DNA of 64,000 nucleotides from Rhodospirillaceae bacterium UBA1479 (lineage in GTDB: Bacteria > Pseudomonadota > Alphaproteobacteria > Rhodospirillales > Casp-alpha2), in NCBI GenBank assembly GCA_002325375.1, contig DCRZ01000006.1, forward strand, positions 66,911 to 130,910, read 5' to 3'. Under the pieces are notes generated by a model. The model had not been told where the DNA came from, made no database searches, and worked only from the letters and a program-made list of their open reading frames with translations. The position numbers and the translations under genes are program-made. This document shows positions 50,615 through 59,531 of the stretch, in pieces (position 1 is the stretch's first letter; each line of letters starts with the position of its first letter).

Positions 50615-52201
50615 CTAGGCCCCTTCGCGCAGGAACGACCAGCGCACGGCCGTCTCCCGGCCCCGGTGTTCGCCGCGCAGGACGACCTGGCCGCAGCGGC
50701 GGGGCCGGGCCGGATCGCCCAGATAGACGCTTTCCTCCAGCGCCGGCCGGGCGCCTGAACAGCGAAAGCGCCAGCCCTTGCCGCCGGGCAGTTTCAACAA
50801 CACGGCGTCGCCGCCTTCCAGCATCGAGGCCCCCGTTTCCGGATGCAGATGAAAACGCAGGGCGAAGGCGCCGGTGCCGCCGACCAGGGTATCCTTGCCG
50901 CGGAAATCGTCGCCGTCGCCGGACAGGTAGAGGTCGCGGTTGTGGACGATGCCGAAAGCGCGGCGATAGCCGTCGTGGGCCGATTGGACGAGGGAGCTGC
51001 CTTCCCGCTCGTTGCGGCGGAACGCCATGCCGACCTCGGCCGTGCGGGATCCGTCCGTCGGCAGGGCGTCCGTGTCGTTGACGGCAAGGGTCGAATGGGC
51101 GGCGGTCGAGCGCAGCACCCGCGCCCATTCCGTGGTCTCGTCAGGATGGGCGCCGCAGTTGACGACCAGGCGATGGCGGCCCGCCGACATCTCGAAACTG
51201 AGGGCGCCCGCGTGGATGCCGCCGTAACAGCCCGTATCGGCGATCACCGTGGTGGTGCCGGCGTGCAGCCGTTCATACCCCCAATCGGGCAGGCTGGTGG
51301 GCGCCGCGCCACGCATGCCCGCCGCGCCCAGAATTGCCGTTACCGCGGGCGCGCTGCCGTTGCCGCCGCCGTTGAAGGCGGCCAGCCCCCCGTCACCCAG
51401 CACGGTCGCCTTGACCGCAGGGGCCATCCTGGCCAGGGCGTCGGTCAGGAAATCGGGCACCGGCCGGCGCCCGGCCCGAAGGGCGCGCGTCGCCGCGACC
51501 AGCCGGGCAAGGGTACGCAGGGCGGTTTCCGGCGTTCGCGTCCGGTGACCCCCGTCGGCCAGGATATCGCGGGCGACGGCGGCCCGCAGTCGTTCAAGGC
51601 CGGTGTCGAGCAGGGGGTCCAGGCCCGGCAGGCCGACGGCCCCGGCGATCAGGGCCGCCCCGACCGTGAACGGACTTTCATCAAGTCCTGAATGTTCGTT
51701 TCCGGAACGGTTGTTGCCGGCCAGGTGACGCAACTGGGCCGACGCGGCGGCCGCCATTTCCGCGCGCAGGCCATTGTCGGCCCCTTCTGTTACGAAATCG
51801 ATATAATTAAGCCAGGCAAGAATGCGGGTTCCGGCAACGTCGGGGGCCCAGGTTACCGCATCCCAGCGATCATGATGACGCAGCCAGTCGCGGATCAGGG
51901 CCTGGGCCGCCTCACGGGCGCCCGGCGCGCTGAGCGCGGCGAGATCGCGCAGCCAGGAAAATCCGTAAAGTTCGGCCACGGCGCGGCGGCTTTTCAGGTC
52001 GGCGGCAAAAGGATAGGGGCCCAAGGTGCGTTTGCGCGCGGCCAGCATCATCTCGCCATTCAGGATTCCGGCGCCGCGCACCGGGTCACCAGGCAGGGGA
52101 TCGGTGGTAATGGCGTGAATTTGGGTCGGCCCGTGGCGACGCAACATCCTGTTGTAGATGTCGCTGCGGTAAAACACGTCGCGGGCGAACTGGAATACCA
52201 T
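50615..52201 (-). CDS. Heparinase II/III-family protein
   Basis: 528 residues. An N-terminal alpha/alpha toroid-like segment (AGNNRSGNEHSGLDESP, FSWLRDLAAL) is followed by a beta-rich C-terminal domain containing NCGAHPDETTEW and AAHSTLAVNDTDALP, the heparinase II/III pattern. No signal peptide is evident. In alphaproteobacteria this gene commonly sits beside rsmB, as here; its substrate is not established, and lysis of an acidic glycan is a family-based guess. Confidence 0.85.
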   Translation of the reverse strand: MVFQFARDVFYRSDIYNRMLRRHGPTQIHAITTDPLPGDPVRGAGILNGEMMLAARKRTLGPYPFAADLKSRRAVAELYGFSWLRDLAALSAPGAREAAQALIRDWLRHHDRWDAVTWAPDVAGTRILAWLNYIDFVTEGADNGLRAEMAAAASAQLRHLAGNNRSGNEHSGLDESPFTVGAALIAGAVGLPGLDPLLDTGLERLRAAVARDILADGGHRTRTPETALRTLARLVAATRALRAGRRPVPDFLTDALARMAPAVKATVLGDGGLAAFNGGGNGSAPAVTAILGAAGMRGAAPTSLPDWGYERLHAGTTTVIADTGCYGGIHAGALSFEMSAGRHRLVVNCGAHPDETTEWARVLRSTAAHSTLAVNDTDALPTDGSRTAEVGMAFRRNEREGSSLVQSAHDGYRRAFGIVHNRDLYLSGDGDDFRGKDTLVGGTGAFALRFHLHPETGASMLEGGDAVLLKLPGGKGWRFRCSGARPALEESVYLGDPARPRRCGQVVLRGEHRGRETAVRWSFLREGA

Positions 52202-52229
52202 CCGCCGATGAATAGCACCGAACGGGGCG

Positions 52230-53522
52230 CTAGGCGATACGCCGCAGGACGGCCGCGAAAAACCCGTCCATGCCGCCGATTTCCGCCGCCATGCAGGGCA
52301 GGGTGCGCAACCATCCTTCCGGCGACAGCATGTCCGGCGTGACGCCCGATTCGCCGGTTGTCGCCGGCTCGGTCTTGAAGTCGGTCTGCCGGCTCAGGAA
52401 CGCCCGGATGCGCTCGGGCCCTTCCTCGGGCTGCAGGGAACAGGTCGCGAAAACCAGCACGCCGCCGGGGCGGGCCCAGCCGGCCGCGCGGGCCAGCAAG
52501 CGGTCCTGCAGGTCGGCCAGCTTGGCCGTGTCCTCGGGGCGCTTCAGATGGGGCAGGTCCGGGTGGCGGCGGATCGTTCCCGTGGCCGAACAGGGGGCGT
52601 CCAACAGGATTGCGTCGAAGCGGGTGGGGGCGTCCCAGGAAAGGGCGTCGGCGGCCACGGTTTCCACCTGAAGCTCCAGGCGGTCCAGGTTGCGGGCGAG
52701 GGTTTCCAGGCGCTTTTCCGAACGGTCGAGGGCGGTCACCCGCGCCCCTGCCGCCGCCAATTGCGCCGTCTTGCCGCCGGGTGCGGCGCAGAGGTCGAGA
52801 ACACTCAGCCCCGCGACATCGCCCAACAACCGCACGGGCAGGGCCGCGGCCCGGTCCTGCACCCACCAGGCACCTTCGGCAAATCCGGGCAGTTCGGGCA
52901 CGGGGGCCGCATCGGTCAGGCGCAGGCTGCGGTCCGACAATGCTGTGCCGCCCAGGCGTTCGGCCCAGCCCGCGGCATCGTTCTTGACCGTGATGTCGAG
53001 AGGGGCCGGGCTCAGGTGGCTTTCCGCGATGGCGCGGCAGATATCGGCGCCGTAGGCGGCCTCCCAGGCCTGCCACAGCCAGTCCGGCGTGTTGAGCCGG
53101 GCCGCGTCTTGCCCGGTCAGGGCGTCGCCGCCCTCGCGCTGAAGGCGGCGCAGCACCGCGTTGACCAGCTTGGCCAGGCGTCCCTGGCCGCGCGCGCGGG
53201 CCAGGTCCACGGCCGTGTCCACGGCGGCATGGTCGGCCGTGCCCGTGAACAGCAGTTGCGCGGCGCCCAGCCGCAGGATGTCCTGGGCCGTGCGGGCATT
53301 GGCCGGCAGGGGCTTTTCCAGGCAGGAAGCAATCAGCGCGTCGATCTGGCCCAGGCGGCGCAAGGTCGTGGCGACCAAATTATGGGCAAAAGCGCGGCCG
53401 CGCGGGTCGAGCGCCGCGAAGGCGCCGCCGGTCATCTGTTGGTCGAGGGCCTGCTTGCGGCGGATTACGCCCTGCAACAGGTCGAGGGCCGCCGCGCGGG
53501 CATCCGGGCTGTCATGGTTCAT
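52230..53522 (-). CDS. rsmB: 16S rRNA cytosine-967 C5-methyltransferase (RsmB/Sun family)
   Basis: 430 residues from the ATG at 53520-53522 (an upstream start at 53567 adds 15 residues). The N-terminal NusB-like domain (RAFAHNLVATTLRRLGQID, cited as one region) is followed by the methyltransferase with LDLCAAPGGKTAQLAA, LDAPCSATGTIRRHPD (catalytic Cys) and FATCSLQPEEGPE (second Cys). Methylates 16S rRNA in the cytoplasm. Divergent from the DUF1674 gene, a frequent alphaproteobacterial arrangement. Confidence 0.92.
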   Translation of the reverse strand: MNHDSPDARAAALDLLQGVIRRKQALDQQMTGGAFAALDPRGRAFAHNLVATTLRRLGQIDALIASCLEKPLPANARTAQDILRLGAAQLLFTGTADHAAVDTAVDLARARGQGRLAKLVNAVLRRLQREGGDALTGQDAARLNTPDWLWQAWEAAYGADICRAIAESHLSPAPLDITVKNDAAGWAERLGGTALSDRSLRLTDAAPVPELPGFAEGAWWVQDRAAALPVRLLGDVAGLSVLDLCAAPGGKTAQLAAAGARVTALDRSEKRLETLARNLDRLELQVETVAADALSWDAPTRFDAILLDAPCSATGTIRRHPDLPHLKRPEDTAKLADLQDRLLARAAGWARPGGVLVFATCSLQPEEGPERIRAFLSRQTDFKTEPATTGESGVTPDMLSPEGWLRTLPCMAAEIGGMDGFFAAVLRRIA

Positions 53523-53611
53523 GCCCCGGTCATGCCAGGGTGGCGCGGGGCGGGCAAGGGGATTCAACCATGGCCTTGGCGGGCGGGCGCTGATCCCGCT
53601 AAACTACGACC

Positions 53612-53818
53612 ATGACCGACGACAACGACAGCAAGCGCGTTCAACGCCTGGAACGGGCGCGGGCCTTTCTGGCGGCCGGGCGCACACAGATCGACCCTCG
53701 TCCGCAACCGGCGCCCCAGGCGGCACCTCAGGCGGATGCGGATGGCGCCAAGGCCGCGCGGCCCGACCCGACCCGCTTCGGCGATTGGGAAAAGAACGGC
53801 CGCTGCATCGATTTTTGA
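53612..53818 (+). CDS. DUF1674/SDHAF4-like succinate dehydrogenase assembly factor
   Basis: 68 residues ending DPTRFGDWEKNGRCIDF, the C-terminal hallmark shared by DUF1674 proteins and mitochondrial SDHAF4 (Sdh8). The N-terminal part is Pro/Ala/Gln rich and low complexity. SDHAF4 binds flavinylated SdhA and aids complex II assembly; the bacterial role is inferred from the family. Divergent from rsmB by 89 bases. Confidence 0.87.
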   Translation: MTDDNDSKRVQRLERARAFLAAGRTQIDPRPQPAPQAAPQADADGAKAARPDPTRFGDWEKNGRCIDF

Positions 53819-53968
53819 TCCGCTTCCGAACCGTCTACGATCCCGCGGTCTGCCGGGGGCTTGCTCTTGGCGCGCCGGTGGGACATTCTATGCCCTGATC
53901 GGGCGAGGACGGAGACGCGGACGCCGGTGATCGCCGCACGTTCGCGCCGCAATACAAAGAATTCAGAA

Positions 53969-55333
53969 ATGGGTCTTCTCAAGGCACTGTTTGGGTTGGG
54001 CGGGACCAAAGCCAAAAAGAAATCCCGCCGCAAGGGGAAACGGGTCGGCGGCGGCTTTGTGCCGACCGAAATGTCGGGCTCGGCGGCCAGCATCGTGCTG
54101 ACCGATATCGACGGCGCCGGTGGCGACAAGATCACCGAAAGCCTGGCCGATATCTTCGGCGCGATTTCCGATGTCGCCGTCTACCGCCGCACCCAGGCGA
54201 TCAAGCTCAATCCCAAGGCCCCCTTGCTCAACGCCCTGCAGGAAGGGGTCCGCACGGGTGCGGAATGGTTGCGCGAGGAAGAGGCGGACCTTCTGGTCTG
54301 GGGGGCCACGGTCGATCTCGGCACGGCGGTCGAACTGCGCTTTCTGCCCGTGGGCGCGGCCGAAGGGGCGGCCAGCACGTTCGGGCCGCTCGACCATCTG
54401 ACCCTGCCGATCCCCATGCCGCGCGATCTGTACAAGCTGATCCTGGTCTCGGCCATGGGATCGCTGCTGCCCATCCATCGCGGCGCGCGCAAGAAACTGG
54501 CCGCCGTGCTCGAGGGCGAAATGAAGGATCTGGAAAAGGTCTGGGACAGCCCGCCGCATCTGGAACCCCCGCATCTGGCCTCCTGCCTGACCTGCTATGG
54601 CAACGTCTGCCTGTCCTTGTGCCGGGTCGGCGCCAAGAAGTACCTGGCCAAGGGGCTGAAGGCCTATCAGGAAGCGGTTAAGACGACCGACAAGTCGCAA
54701 GACCTTTTGCAATGGGCCCTGGCGCAAAACCATTTCGCCGACGCTTTGCAGATAAAATCGACCCAGGATGCGGATCCGGACGCCCTGGCCGCCGCCGCGG
54801 CAGCTTACCGCGAGGTCGCCGACGCGCTGGGCCGCGACAATTACCCCAACGAATACGCGCTCGCGCTGATCAACACGGCCATGGTGCTGTACAAGATCGG
54901 CAACAAGGAAACCACGCCGGCGCGCTTGAAGGAATCGGCCCAGGCCTTTGAAAGTGCCCTGGCCGCCTTTGACGTGGAACTGAACCCCGGGCGCTGGGCC
55001 GAGGCCATGAACGGCTACGGCACGGTCATGTTGGCCCTGGCCGAACGGGCTCAGGGCCCGGAACTGGCGGCCAAGGCGGTGGATGCCTTCAAGCAGGCGC
55101 TCGACATTCGCAAGAAGGAATTGGTGCCGCTGTTGTGGGCGCAGACGGCCAACAATCTGGGCGCCGCCTGCTTCGCCCTGGCCAAGCGGCAGCCGTCGCC
55201 GCAGCTGGTCGCCGACGCGCAGAAATACTTTTCCGGGGCGTCGGAAATCTACCGCGCCGCCGGCAACCAGAAGCGCGTCATTGTCATCGAAAAGAATCTG
55301 CAGCGCGTCAAGCAGATGGCCAGAGGGGCCTGA
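53969..55333 (+). CDS. TPR-like protein of unknown function
   Basis: 454 residues from an ATG at 53969 giving MGLLKALFGLGGTKAKKK; an upstream GTG or ATG reading adds 36 unrelated residues. After a basic N-terminus, residues 35-150 form an alpha/beta region (IVLTDIDGAGGDKITESLAD, LLVWGATVDLGTAVE) reminiscent of sensor or ATPase-like domains. From about residue 190 it is a series of helical repeats with TPR-like spacing (YGNVCLSLCRVG, NHFADALQIK, NTAMVLYKIG, NGYGTVMLALAE, NNLGAACFALAK). No signal peptide. Function not recognised. Confidence 0.8.
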   Translation: MGLLKALFGLGGTKAKKKSRRKGKRVGGGFVPTEMSGSAASIVLTDIDGAGGDKITESLADIFGAISDVAVYRRTQAIKLNPKAPLLNALQEGVRTGAEWLREEEADLLVWGATVDLGTAVELRFLPVGAAEGAASTFGPLDHLTLPIPMPRDLYKLILVSAMGSLLPIHRGARKKLAAVLEGEMKDLEKVWDSPPHLEPPHLASCLTCYGNVCLSLCRVGAKKYLAKGLKAYQEAVKTTDKSQDLLQWALAQNHFADALQIKSTQDADPDALAAAAAAYREVADALGRDNYPNEYALALINTAMVLYKIGNKETTPARLKESAQAFESALAAFDVELNPGRWAEAMNGYGTVMLALAERAQGPELAAKAVDAFKQALDIRKKELVPLLWAQTANNLGAACFALAKRQPSPQLVADAQKYFSGASEIYRAAGNQKRVIVIEKNLQRVKQMARGA

Positions 55334-55352
55334 CGCCCCCCTGGCCCATCGC

Positions 55353-56081
55353 TTAGTCGTCGGTCGCGACGGCCAGTTTGCCGGTCACCCCGTGTTTGTC
55401 GATCAGGCCTTGAACGAATCCGCTTGAGACGGCGTCGGCGATGAAGGCCTGGACAACGGCCTTCAATGCCGGCTTGCCGTGGCGGGTGCCGATGGCCTGT
55501 TTGACCGAGGTATAGCGGCCCGGCAGCAACCGCGTGCCCGGCATGTCGGCGGCGTTGTCGCGCAAGGCCGGGACCAGCCCTGCCAGGGCATCCAGTTTTT
55601 CCCGCTTGAACAGCTCGAACGCACCCGGCAGACCCTGGGCACGGACGAGTTCCGCATGCTTCAGGGTGCGCGAAAGATACAAGTCATAGGCGGCGCGTTC
55701 AGACACGGCGATCTTCACGCCCGGCGCGTCCACGTCCTCGACCTTCTGAAACGATGAGGCTTCCGGCACCAGATAGGTCGCCTCGATCTGCACATAGGCG
55801 TTGCAGAAATCGATGACCTCGGCCCGCTTGGGCTCGATGGCGATCAGGCCGATGTCCCATTCGCCCCGCTCGGCGGCGTCGGCAACCTCGCCCGGCGTGG
55901 CGAAGGTGTTGAATTTCACGTTGATGCCCAGCTTCTCGGCGATGGCCGCGGCCATGTCGGGGGCGATGCCTTCGGGGTCGCCGTTGGCCTTCTTGCCGGT
56001 GACCAGAAGAATATTGCCCAGGTTGATTCCAACCTGCAGGACCGTGGGGTCCAGAAGGTCGGCGATGGCGTCTTTCGTCAT
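55353..56081 (-). CDS. Periplasmic-binding-protein-like (SBP_bac_3) protein without a signal peptide
   Basis: 242 residues with the amino-acid-binding-protein fold: APDMAAAIAEKLGINVKF, DIGLIAIEPKRAEVIDF and the YVQIEATYLVPEASSF region. The start MTKDAIADLLD is followed at once by the domain, with no hydrophobic leader, and GGGAC precedes the ATG. No ABC permease or ATPase gene is adjacent. It may therefore be a cytosolic ligand-binding protein or depend on another export route. Confidence 0.8.
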   Translation of the reverse strand: MTKDAIADLLDPTVLQVGINLGNILLVTGKKANGDPEGIAPDMAAAIAEKLGINVKFNTFATPGEVADAAERGEWDIGLIAIEPKRAEVIDFCNAYVQIEATYLVPEASSFQKVEDVDAPGVKIAVSERAAYDLYLSRTLKHAELVRAQGLPGAFELFKREKLDALAGLVPALRDNAADMPGTRLLPGRYTSVKQAIGTRHGKPALKAVVQAFIADAVSSGFVQGLIDKHGVTGKLAVATDD

Positions 56082-56215
56082 GTTTCGTCCCTTTTATGTC
56101 TTTTGCTGTTTTTCTGATGGCTCGGCCTCTGCGCCGGGCGGTCCCGGACGATGCGCGATCCGGCCCTGGAAATCAATAAATGCCAGGCAATCGACGTCAC
56201 CGTGCCCGGCCGGAC

Positions 56216-56250
56216 GCAAAAAAAGAGGGCGGAACCCGAAGGTTCCGCCC
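56216..56250 (-). terminator. Intrinsic terminator after the ketopantoate-reductase-like gene
   Basis: Arms GGGCGGAACC and GGTTCCGCCC (10 bp, perfect) close on a CGAA tetraloop (56227-56250). On the minus strand the hairpin is followed by CTC and a run of seven T (56224-56218). It lies about 59 bases past the stop of the 56309 gene. Confidence 0.85.
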
Positions 56251-56308
56251 ATGCAAGGAGGAAGGAAACGAATGCGGAGACAGTAACGCCGCCCCGGGCG
56301 CGGGCCGG

Positions 56309-57361
56309 TCAGGCGGATTGGCGCTGGTTCCGGGCCAGGCGCGCGTCCACGGTGGCGACGATTTCGTCGATTTCGGGATTGGCCATGCCGAGCGAACGGC
56401 CGATCAATTGAACCAGCATGTCGACGCGTTCGATCACCGGTGACCCGGCGGCCACGGCGCGGGCCACGGACGACGGCTTCAACAGGTTTTCCGCCGCATT
56501 GGCGTATTTCTCGAACGGCACGGCGTCGGCCGGATCGGCGCCCAGGTTGCGGGCGATGGCGTCCACGTGTTGGTAGATCATACGGGACTGGCCCAGGTTT
56601 TCATGCACCGCATCGCGGATCGGGCGCACGTCGTCCCGTGTCACGCAGCGGTAGTTGCCGGTCAGCAGCATTGACCATTTCGCAAGCGGCACGAAAATCG
56701 AATCAAACGCCTTCAACTTGACCGGCACGTCCGACCGGCCGACCCGCACGGCGGCGATGTCGGCGTCCAGGCGGTCGAGCAGCTTGTTGGCGTCGCGGTC
56801 GCCGAAGCGCGCGGCCTTGAAGTTGGTCGGCAGACCCACGTGCAAGACATTCGCCCCTTCTTCCGGCGGGCGGAAGGCCTGGGGATCGGGGCTGCACAGG
56901 GTCATCAGGTCGGGCTCGAAACGGTCCCAGACCCGGGGATTGGTATAGGCGGCTTCCAACTTGCCCGTGTCCAGCCCGGGAATGCGCTTGAGGAACGGCA
57001 GCGGCGGCATGTTCATGATCGACAGGCACGGGATGCCGGCATCGGCGATGCGGATCAAAAGCGTGCGCAGCGAATGGGCGGAATATTGCGGTTCCTGCAT
57101 GGCCAGACCGACCAGGTCATAGGCCCCGGCGGCGACGTTTTCCGGCGTCTGGGCGTCCAAGCGCCCGGGCAGGTCTTTGGAGCGGAAGGTGCGGTGCGTG
57201 TCCTCGCCCTTCAGGCGGATGCGCACTTCCGTGCCGTGCTCGTTGATCAGCTTGGCCGTTTCCTCGCGGCAGACCAGGGTCACGTTGTGGCCGGCCATCA
57301 GCAGTTTGGTGCCCAGCAGGGAGCCGTAGGAAGCGCCAAGAATGAGAATGTTATGTGCCAT
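56309..57361 (-). CDS. Ketopantoate-reductase/opine-dehydrogenase-like NAD(P) oxidoreductase
   Basis: 350 residues from the ATG at 57359-57361 with GAGGAG well placed upstream. NILILGASYGSLLGTKLL is the dinucleotide loop (GxxxGxxxG) and GHNVTLVCREE the adjoining strand. The middle contains VGLAMQEPQYS and FVPLAKWSMLLTGNYRC where ketopantoate reductases have their catalytic Lys. Substrate is not predictable; it is divergent from a ScfR-like regulator, which may control it. Confidence 0.75.
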   Translation of the reverse strand: MAHNILILGASYGSLLGTKLLMAGHNVTLVCREETAKLINEHGTEVRIRLKGEDTHRTFRSKDLPGRLDAQTPENVAAGAYDLVGLAMQEPQYSAHSLRTLLIRIADAGIPCLSIMNMPPLPFLKRIPGLDTGKLEAAYTNPRVWDRFEPDLMTLCSPDPQAFRPPEEGANVLHVGLPTNFKAARFGDRDANKLLDRLDADIAAVRVGRSDVPVKLKAFDSIFVPLAKWSMLLTGNYRCVTRDDVRPIRDAVHENLGQSRMIYQHVDAIARNLGADPADAVPFEKYANAAENLLKPSSVARAVAAGSPVIERVDMLVQLIGRSLGMANPEIDEIVATVDARLARNQRQSA

Positions 57362-57485
57362 GTGGGGTCTCCTCAGATGTCTTTGCTTTCCACCGTCGCC
57401 CCTGCAAGAGGACGATGTTTCCGGCGAGACCCTACGCTTGGTATACCACGAAATCACGATTTATCGGGTTTATGTGTTATCTGTA

Positions 57486-57514
57486 TTGGCAACAAATCTA
57501 GTAAAATGTTAAAT
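57486..57514 (+). promoter_or_regulatory. Candidate promoter of the ScfR-like regulator
   Basis: TTGGCA (57486-57491) and TTAAAT (57509-57514) with 17 bases between, in an AT-rich stretch that also has tandem TGTTAA elements (57508-57520) that could bind the regulator. The ScfR-like gene ATG follows 34 bases later. The divergent gene's promoter should lie in the same 186-base gap. Confidence 0.45.
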
Positions 57515-57547
57515 TGTTAATTATCGAATCAAGGGCGGAACACGGGC

Positions 57548-58960
57548 ATGCGCATGCGCAAAACCCTGGTCGGGCCGCGACTGCGCCAGTTGCGCCGCGA
57601 GCACGGCCAGACCCAGGCGGAAATGGCGGCGGCGCTGGGCGTTTCGACCGCTTATGTGAACCTGCTGGAAAACAATCAGCGGTCCCTGTCCGTGACCATG
57701 CTGATGTCCCTGTCCGACGCCTACGGCGTCGACTGGCGGGACCTGATCAAGGACGAAGGCTCGACCCTCTTGGCCGACCTGCGCAACATGCTGCAGGACC
57801 CCTTGTTCGGCGGCGACCAGCCCGACCTTCAGGAACTGCGCGCCGCCATCGACCATGCGCCCCGGCTGGTCGATCATTTCCTGCATCTCTACCGCAACCA
57901 CCGCAATGCGCTTGAGAACATGATGCGCCTGGGCAGCGAGGGCATGCCGGCGGACCTGCTGTCGTCGACGCCGGAGCGCATCATCCACGATTTCTTCCGC
58001 GACCATTCCAACCATTTCCCCGACCTGGAGGCGGCGGCCGAGCGCCTGCGCGCCGCCACCCCTTGCGAGGTCGACGACGTCTACATGGTGCTCAAGGGCC
58101 GGCTCATGCGCGTGCACGGGATCGAGGTCCGCACGGCGTCGATCGAGGACATGGGCCAGGCGCTGCGCATCCATGACGAGACGACGTCGATCGTTCGTCT
58201 GTCGGAAGCCCTGGATCATCAGAACCGGGTGTTCCAGCTGGCCCATGTGCTCTGCCTGGTCGAACTGCCGGGGATTTTGGGAAAGCTCACGGACGGCAGC
58301 GCCCTCAGCTCCGAGACCGCCGTGGCGCGTTGCCATGTCGAGCTTGCCAACTATTTCGCCGCCGCCTTCCTCATGCCCTACGGCCCGTTCTTCGAGGCCG
58401 CGGAAGACACCCGCTACGACGTCGACCGCCTGGCCGCCGCCTTCGGCGTGTCGTTCGAACAGGTCTGCCACCGCCTGACGACCCTGCAGCGCGACGGCGC
58501 CAAGGGCGTGCCGTTTTTCTTCCTGCGCGTCGACAAGGCGGGCAACGTGACCAAGCGGTTCAATTCGACCTCGTTCAACATCGCCGATTACGGCGGCGCC
58601 TGCCCGGTGTGGAATATTCATACCTCGTTCCGCACGCCGGGGGTCATCGTGCCCCAGTTCGTGGAACTGCCGGATGGGGAGCGCTTCTTCACCATGTCGC
58701 GGACGACGGAACGCCCCGTGTTCTCGCGCGACACCCAGGACCGGCGCCTGGCATTGTCGCTGGGTTGCGAGCTGAAACACGCCCACCGCCTGGCCTATGC
58801 CGCGCCCTTCAACAGCCGCGACGACGAACTGTTTGCGCCCATCGGCATCAACTGCCACCTCTGCCCGCGCAAGAACTGCTCGCAGCGCGCCCATCAGCCG
58901 CTGCTGATGGATCTGCCCATCGACACCAACCGCCGCGGCAACACGCGCTACGAAAGCTGA
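57548..58960 (+). CDS. ScfR/RamB-type short-chain-acyl-responsive transcriptional regulator
   Basis: 470 residues. An XRE helix-turn-helix occupies about 12-66 (LRREHGQTQAEMAAALGVS, YVNLLENNQRSLS), followed by a linker, an IrrE/M78-like region with ARCHVELANYFAAAFLMP, and a C-terminal domain with Cys pairs in CHLCPRKNCSQRA. This order is that of the ScfR/RamB family, which controls acetate/propionate metabolism genes. A short in-frame choice of ATG at 57548 or 57554 remains. Confidence 0.9.
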   Translation: MRMRKTLVGPRLRQLRREHGQTQAEMAAALGVSTAYVNLLENNQRSLSVTMLMSLSDAYGVDWRDLIKDEGSTLLADLRNMLQDPLFGGDQPDLQELRAAIDHAPRLVDHFLHLYRNHRNALENMMRLGSEGMPADLLSSTPERIIHDFFRDHSNHFPDLEAAAERLRAATPCEVDDVYMVLKGRLMRVHGIEVRTASIEDMGQALRIHDETTSIVRLSEALDHQNRVFQLAHVLCLVELPGILGKLTDGSALSSETAVARCHVELANYFAAAFLMPYGPFFEAAEDTRYDVDRLAAAFGVSFEQVCHRLTTLQRDGAKGVPFFFLRVDKAGNVTKRFNSTSFNIADYGGACPVWNIHTSFRTPGVIVPQFVELPDGERFFTMSRTTERPVFSRDTQDRRLALSLGCELKHAHRLAYAAPFNSRDDELFAPIGINCHLCPRKNCSQRAHQPLLMDLPIDTNRRGNTRYES

Positions 58961-58981
58961 CTGCCGGGCGCCAGTTGCGTC

Positions 58982-58994
58982 ATCACAATGTGAT
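58982..58994. promoter_or_regulatory. Palindrome upstream of the molybdenum hydroxylase genes
   Basis: ATCACAATGTGAT, a perfect 13-base palindrome around a central A, lies 68 bases before the small-subunit ATG. Size and form suit an operator for a dimeric regulator (GntR or FNR/CRP-like half sites). No clear -35/-10 pair was assigned. Confidence 0.3.
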
Positions 58995-59061
58995 TAGACT
59001 TTTCGCCCAGGCGGGCGGAACATCACCGCAATCTCATCTTCAAATTGCGGAGGATCGCCCC

Positions 59062-59517
59062 ATGGCGAACATCAACGTCAACGGCAAGACCGTCACGGTC
59101 GAGGCCGATGGTGCGACGCCCCTGTTGTGGGTGTTGCGCGAATACCTGGACCTGACTGGTGCGAAATACGGCTGCGGCATCGCCGCCTGCGGCGCCTGCA
59201 CCGTGCATGTCAACGGCGAGGCCGTCAGGTCCTGCGCCCTGCCGTTGGAGGCGGTCGCCGCGACCGACAAGATCGTCACCATCGAGGGCCTGTCGCCCGA
59301 CGGCTCCCATCCCGTGCAGAAGGCCTGGCTCGACCTGGACGTGCCGCAATGCGGCTATTGTCAGACCGGCATGATCATGGCAGCGGCGGCGCTGCTGGCG
59401 AAAAACCCCAAGCCATCGGACGCCGACATCGACGCCGAAATCTCCAACATCTGCCGCTGCGGCACCTATCAGCGCGTGCGCGCCGGCATCCATCAGGCCG
59501 CCGGCCGGAAAGCGTAA
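59062..59517 (+). CDS. iorA: Molybdenum hydroxylase iron-sulfur subunit (IorA type)
   Basis: 151 residues. The N-terminal plant-type [2Fe-2S] domain has KYGCGIAACGACTVHVNG and a fourth Cys in SCALPLEAV; the C-terminal helical [2Fe-2S] domain has CGYCQTGMIM and NICRCGTYQRVR. GGAGGATCGCCCC precedes the ATG. It carries electrons from the large subunit encoded 14 bases downstream. Gene name is by similarity to isoquinoline 1-oxidoreductase alpha; actual substrate unknown. Confidence 0.9.
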   Translation: MANINVNGKTVTVEADGATPLLWVLREYLDLTGAKYGCGIAACGACTVHVNGEAVRSCALPLEAVAATDKIVTIEGLSPDGSHPVQKAWLDLDVPQCGYCQTGMIMAAAALLAKNPKPSDADIDAEISNICRCGTYQRVRAGIHQAAGRKA

Positions 59518-59531
59518 GGGGAGGAACGGAC

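Noticed and set aside
55325..55339. GGGGC-N5-GCCCC hairpin between the TPR-like and SBP genes
   Set aside because: Only five pairs, within the stop codon region, and no T-run on either strand, so not supported as a terminator.
57521..58894. Minus-strand open frame of 457 codons opposite the ScfR-like gene
   Set aside because: It mirrors the high-GC coding frame of a clearly conserved plus-strand regulator; its translation is His/Gln/Val-rich with no domain.
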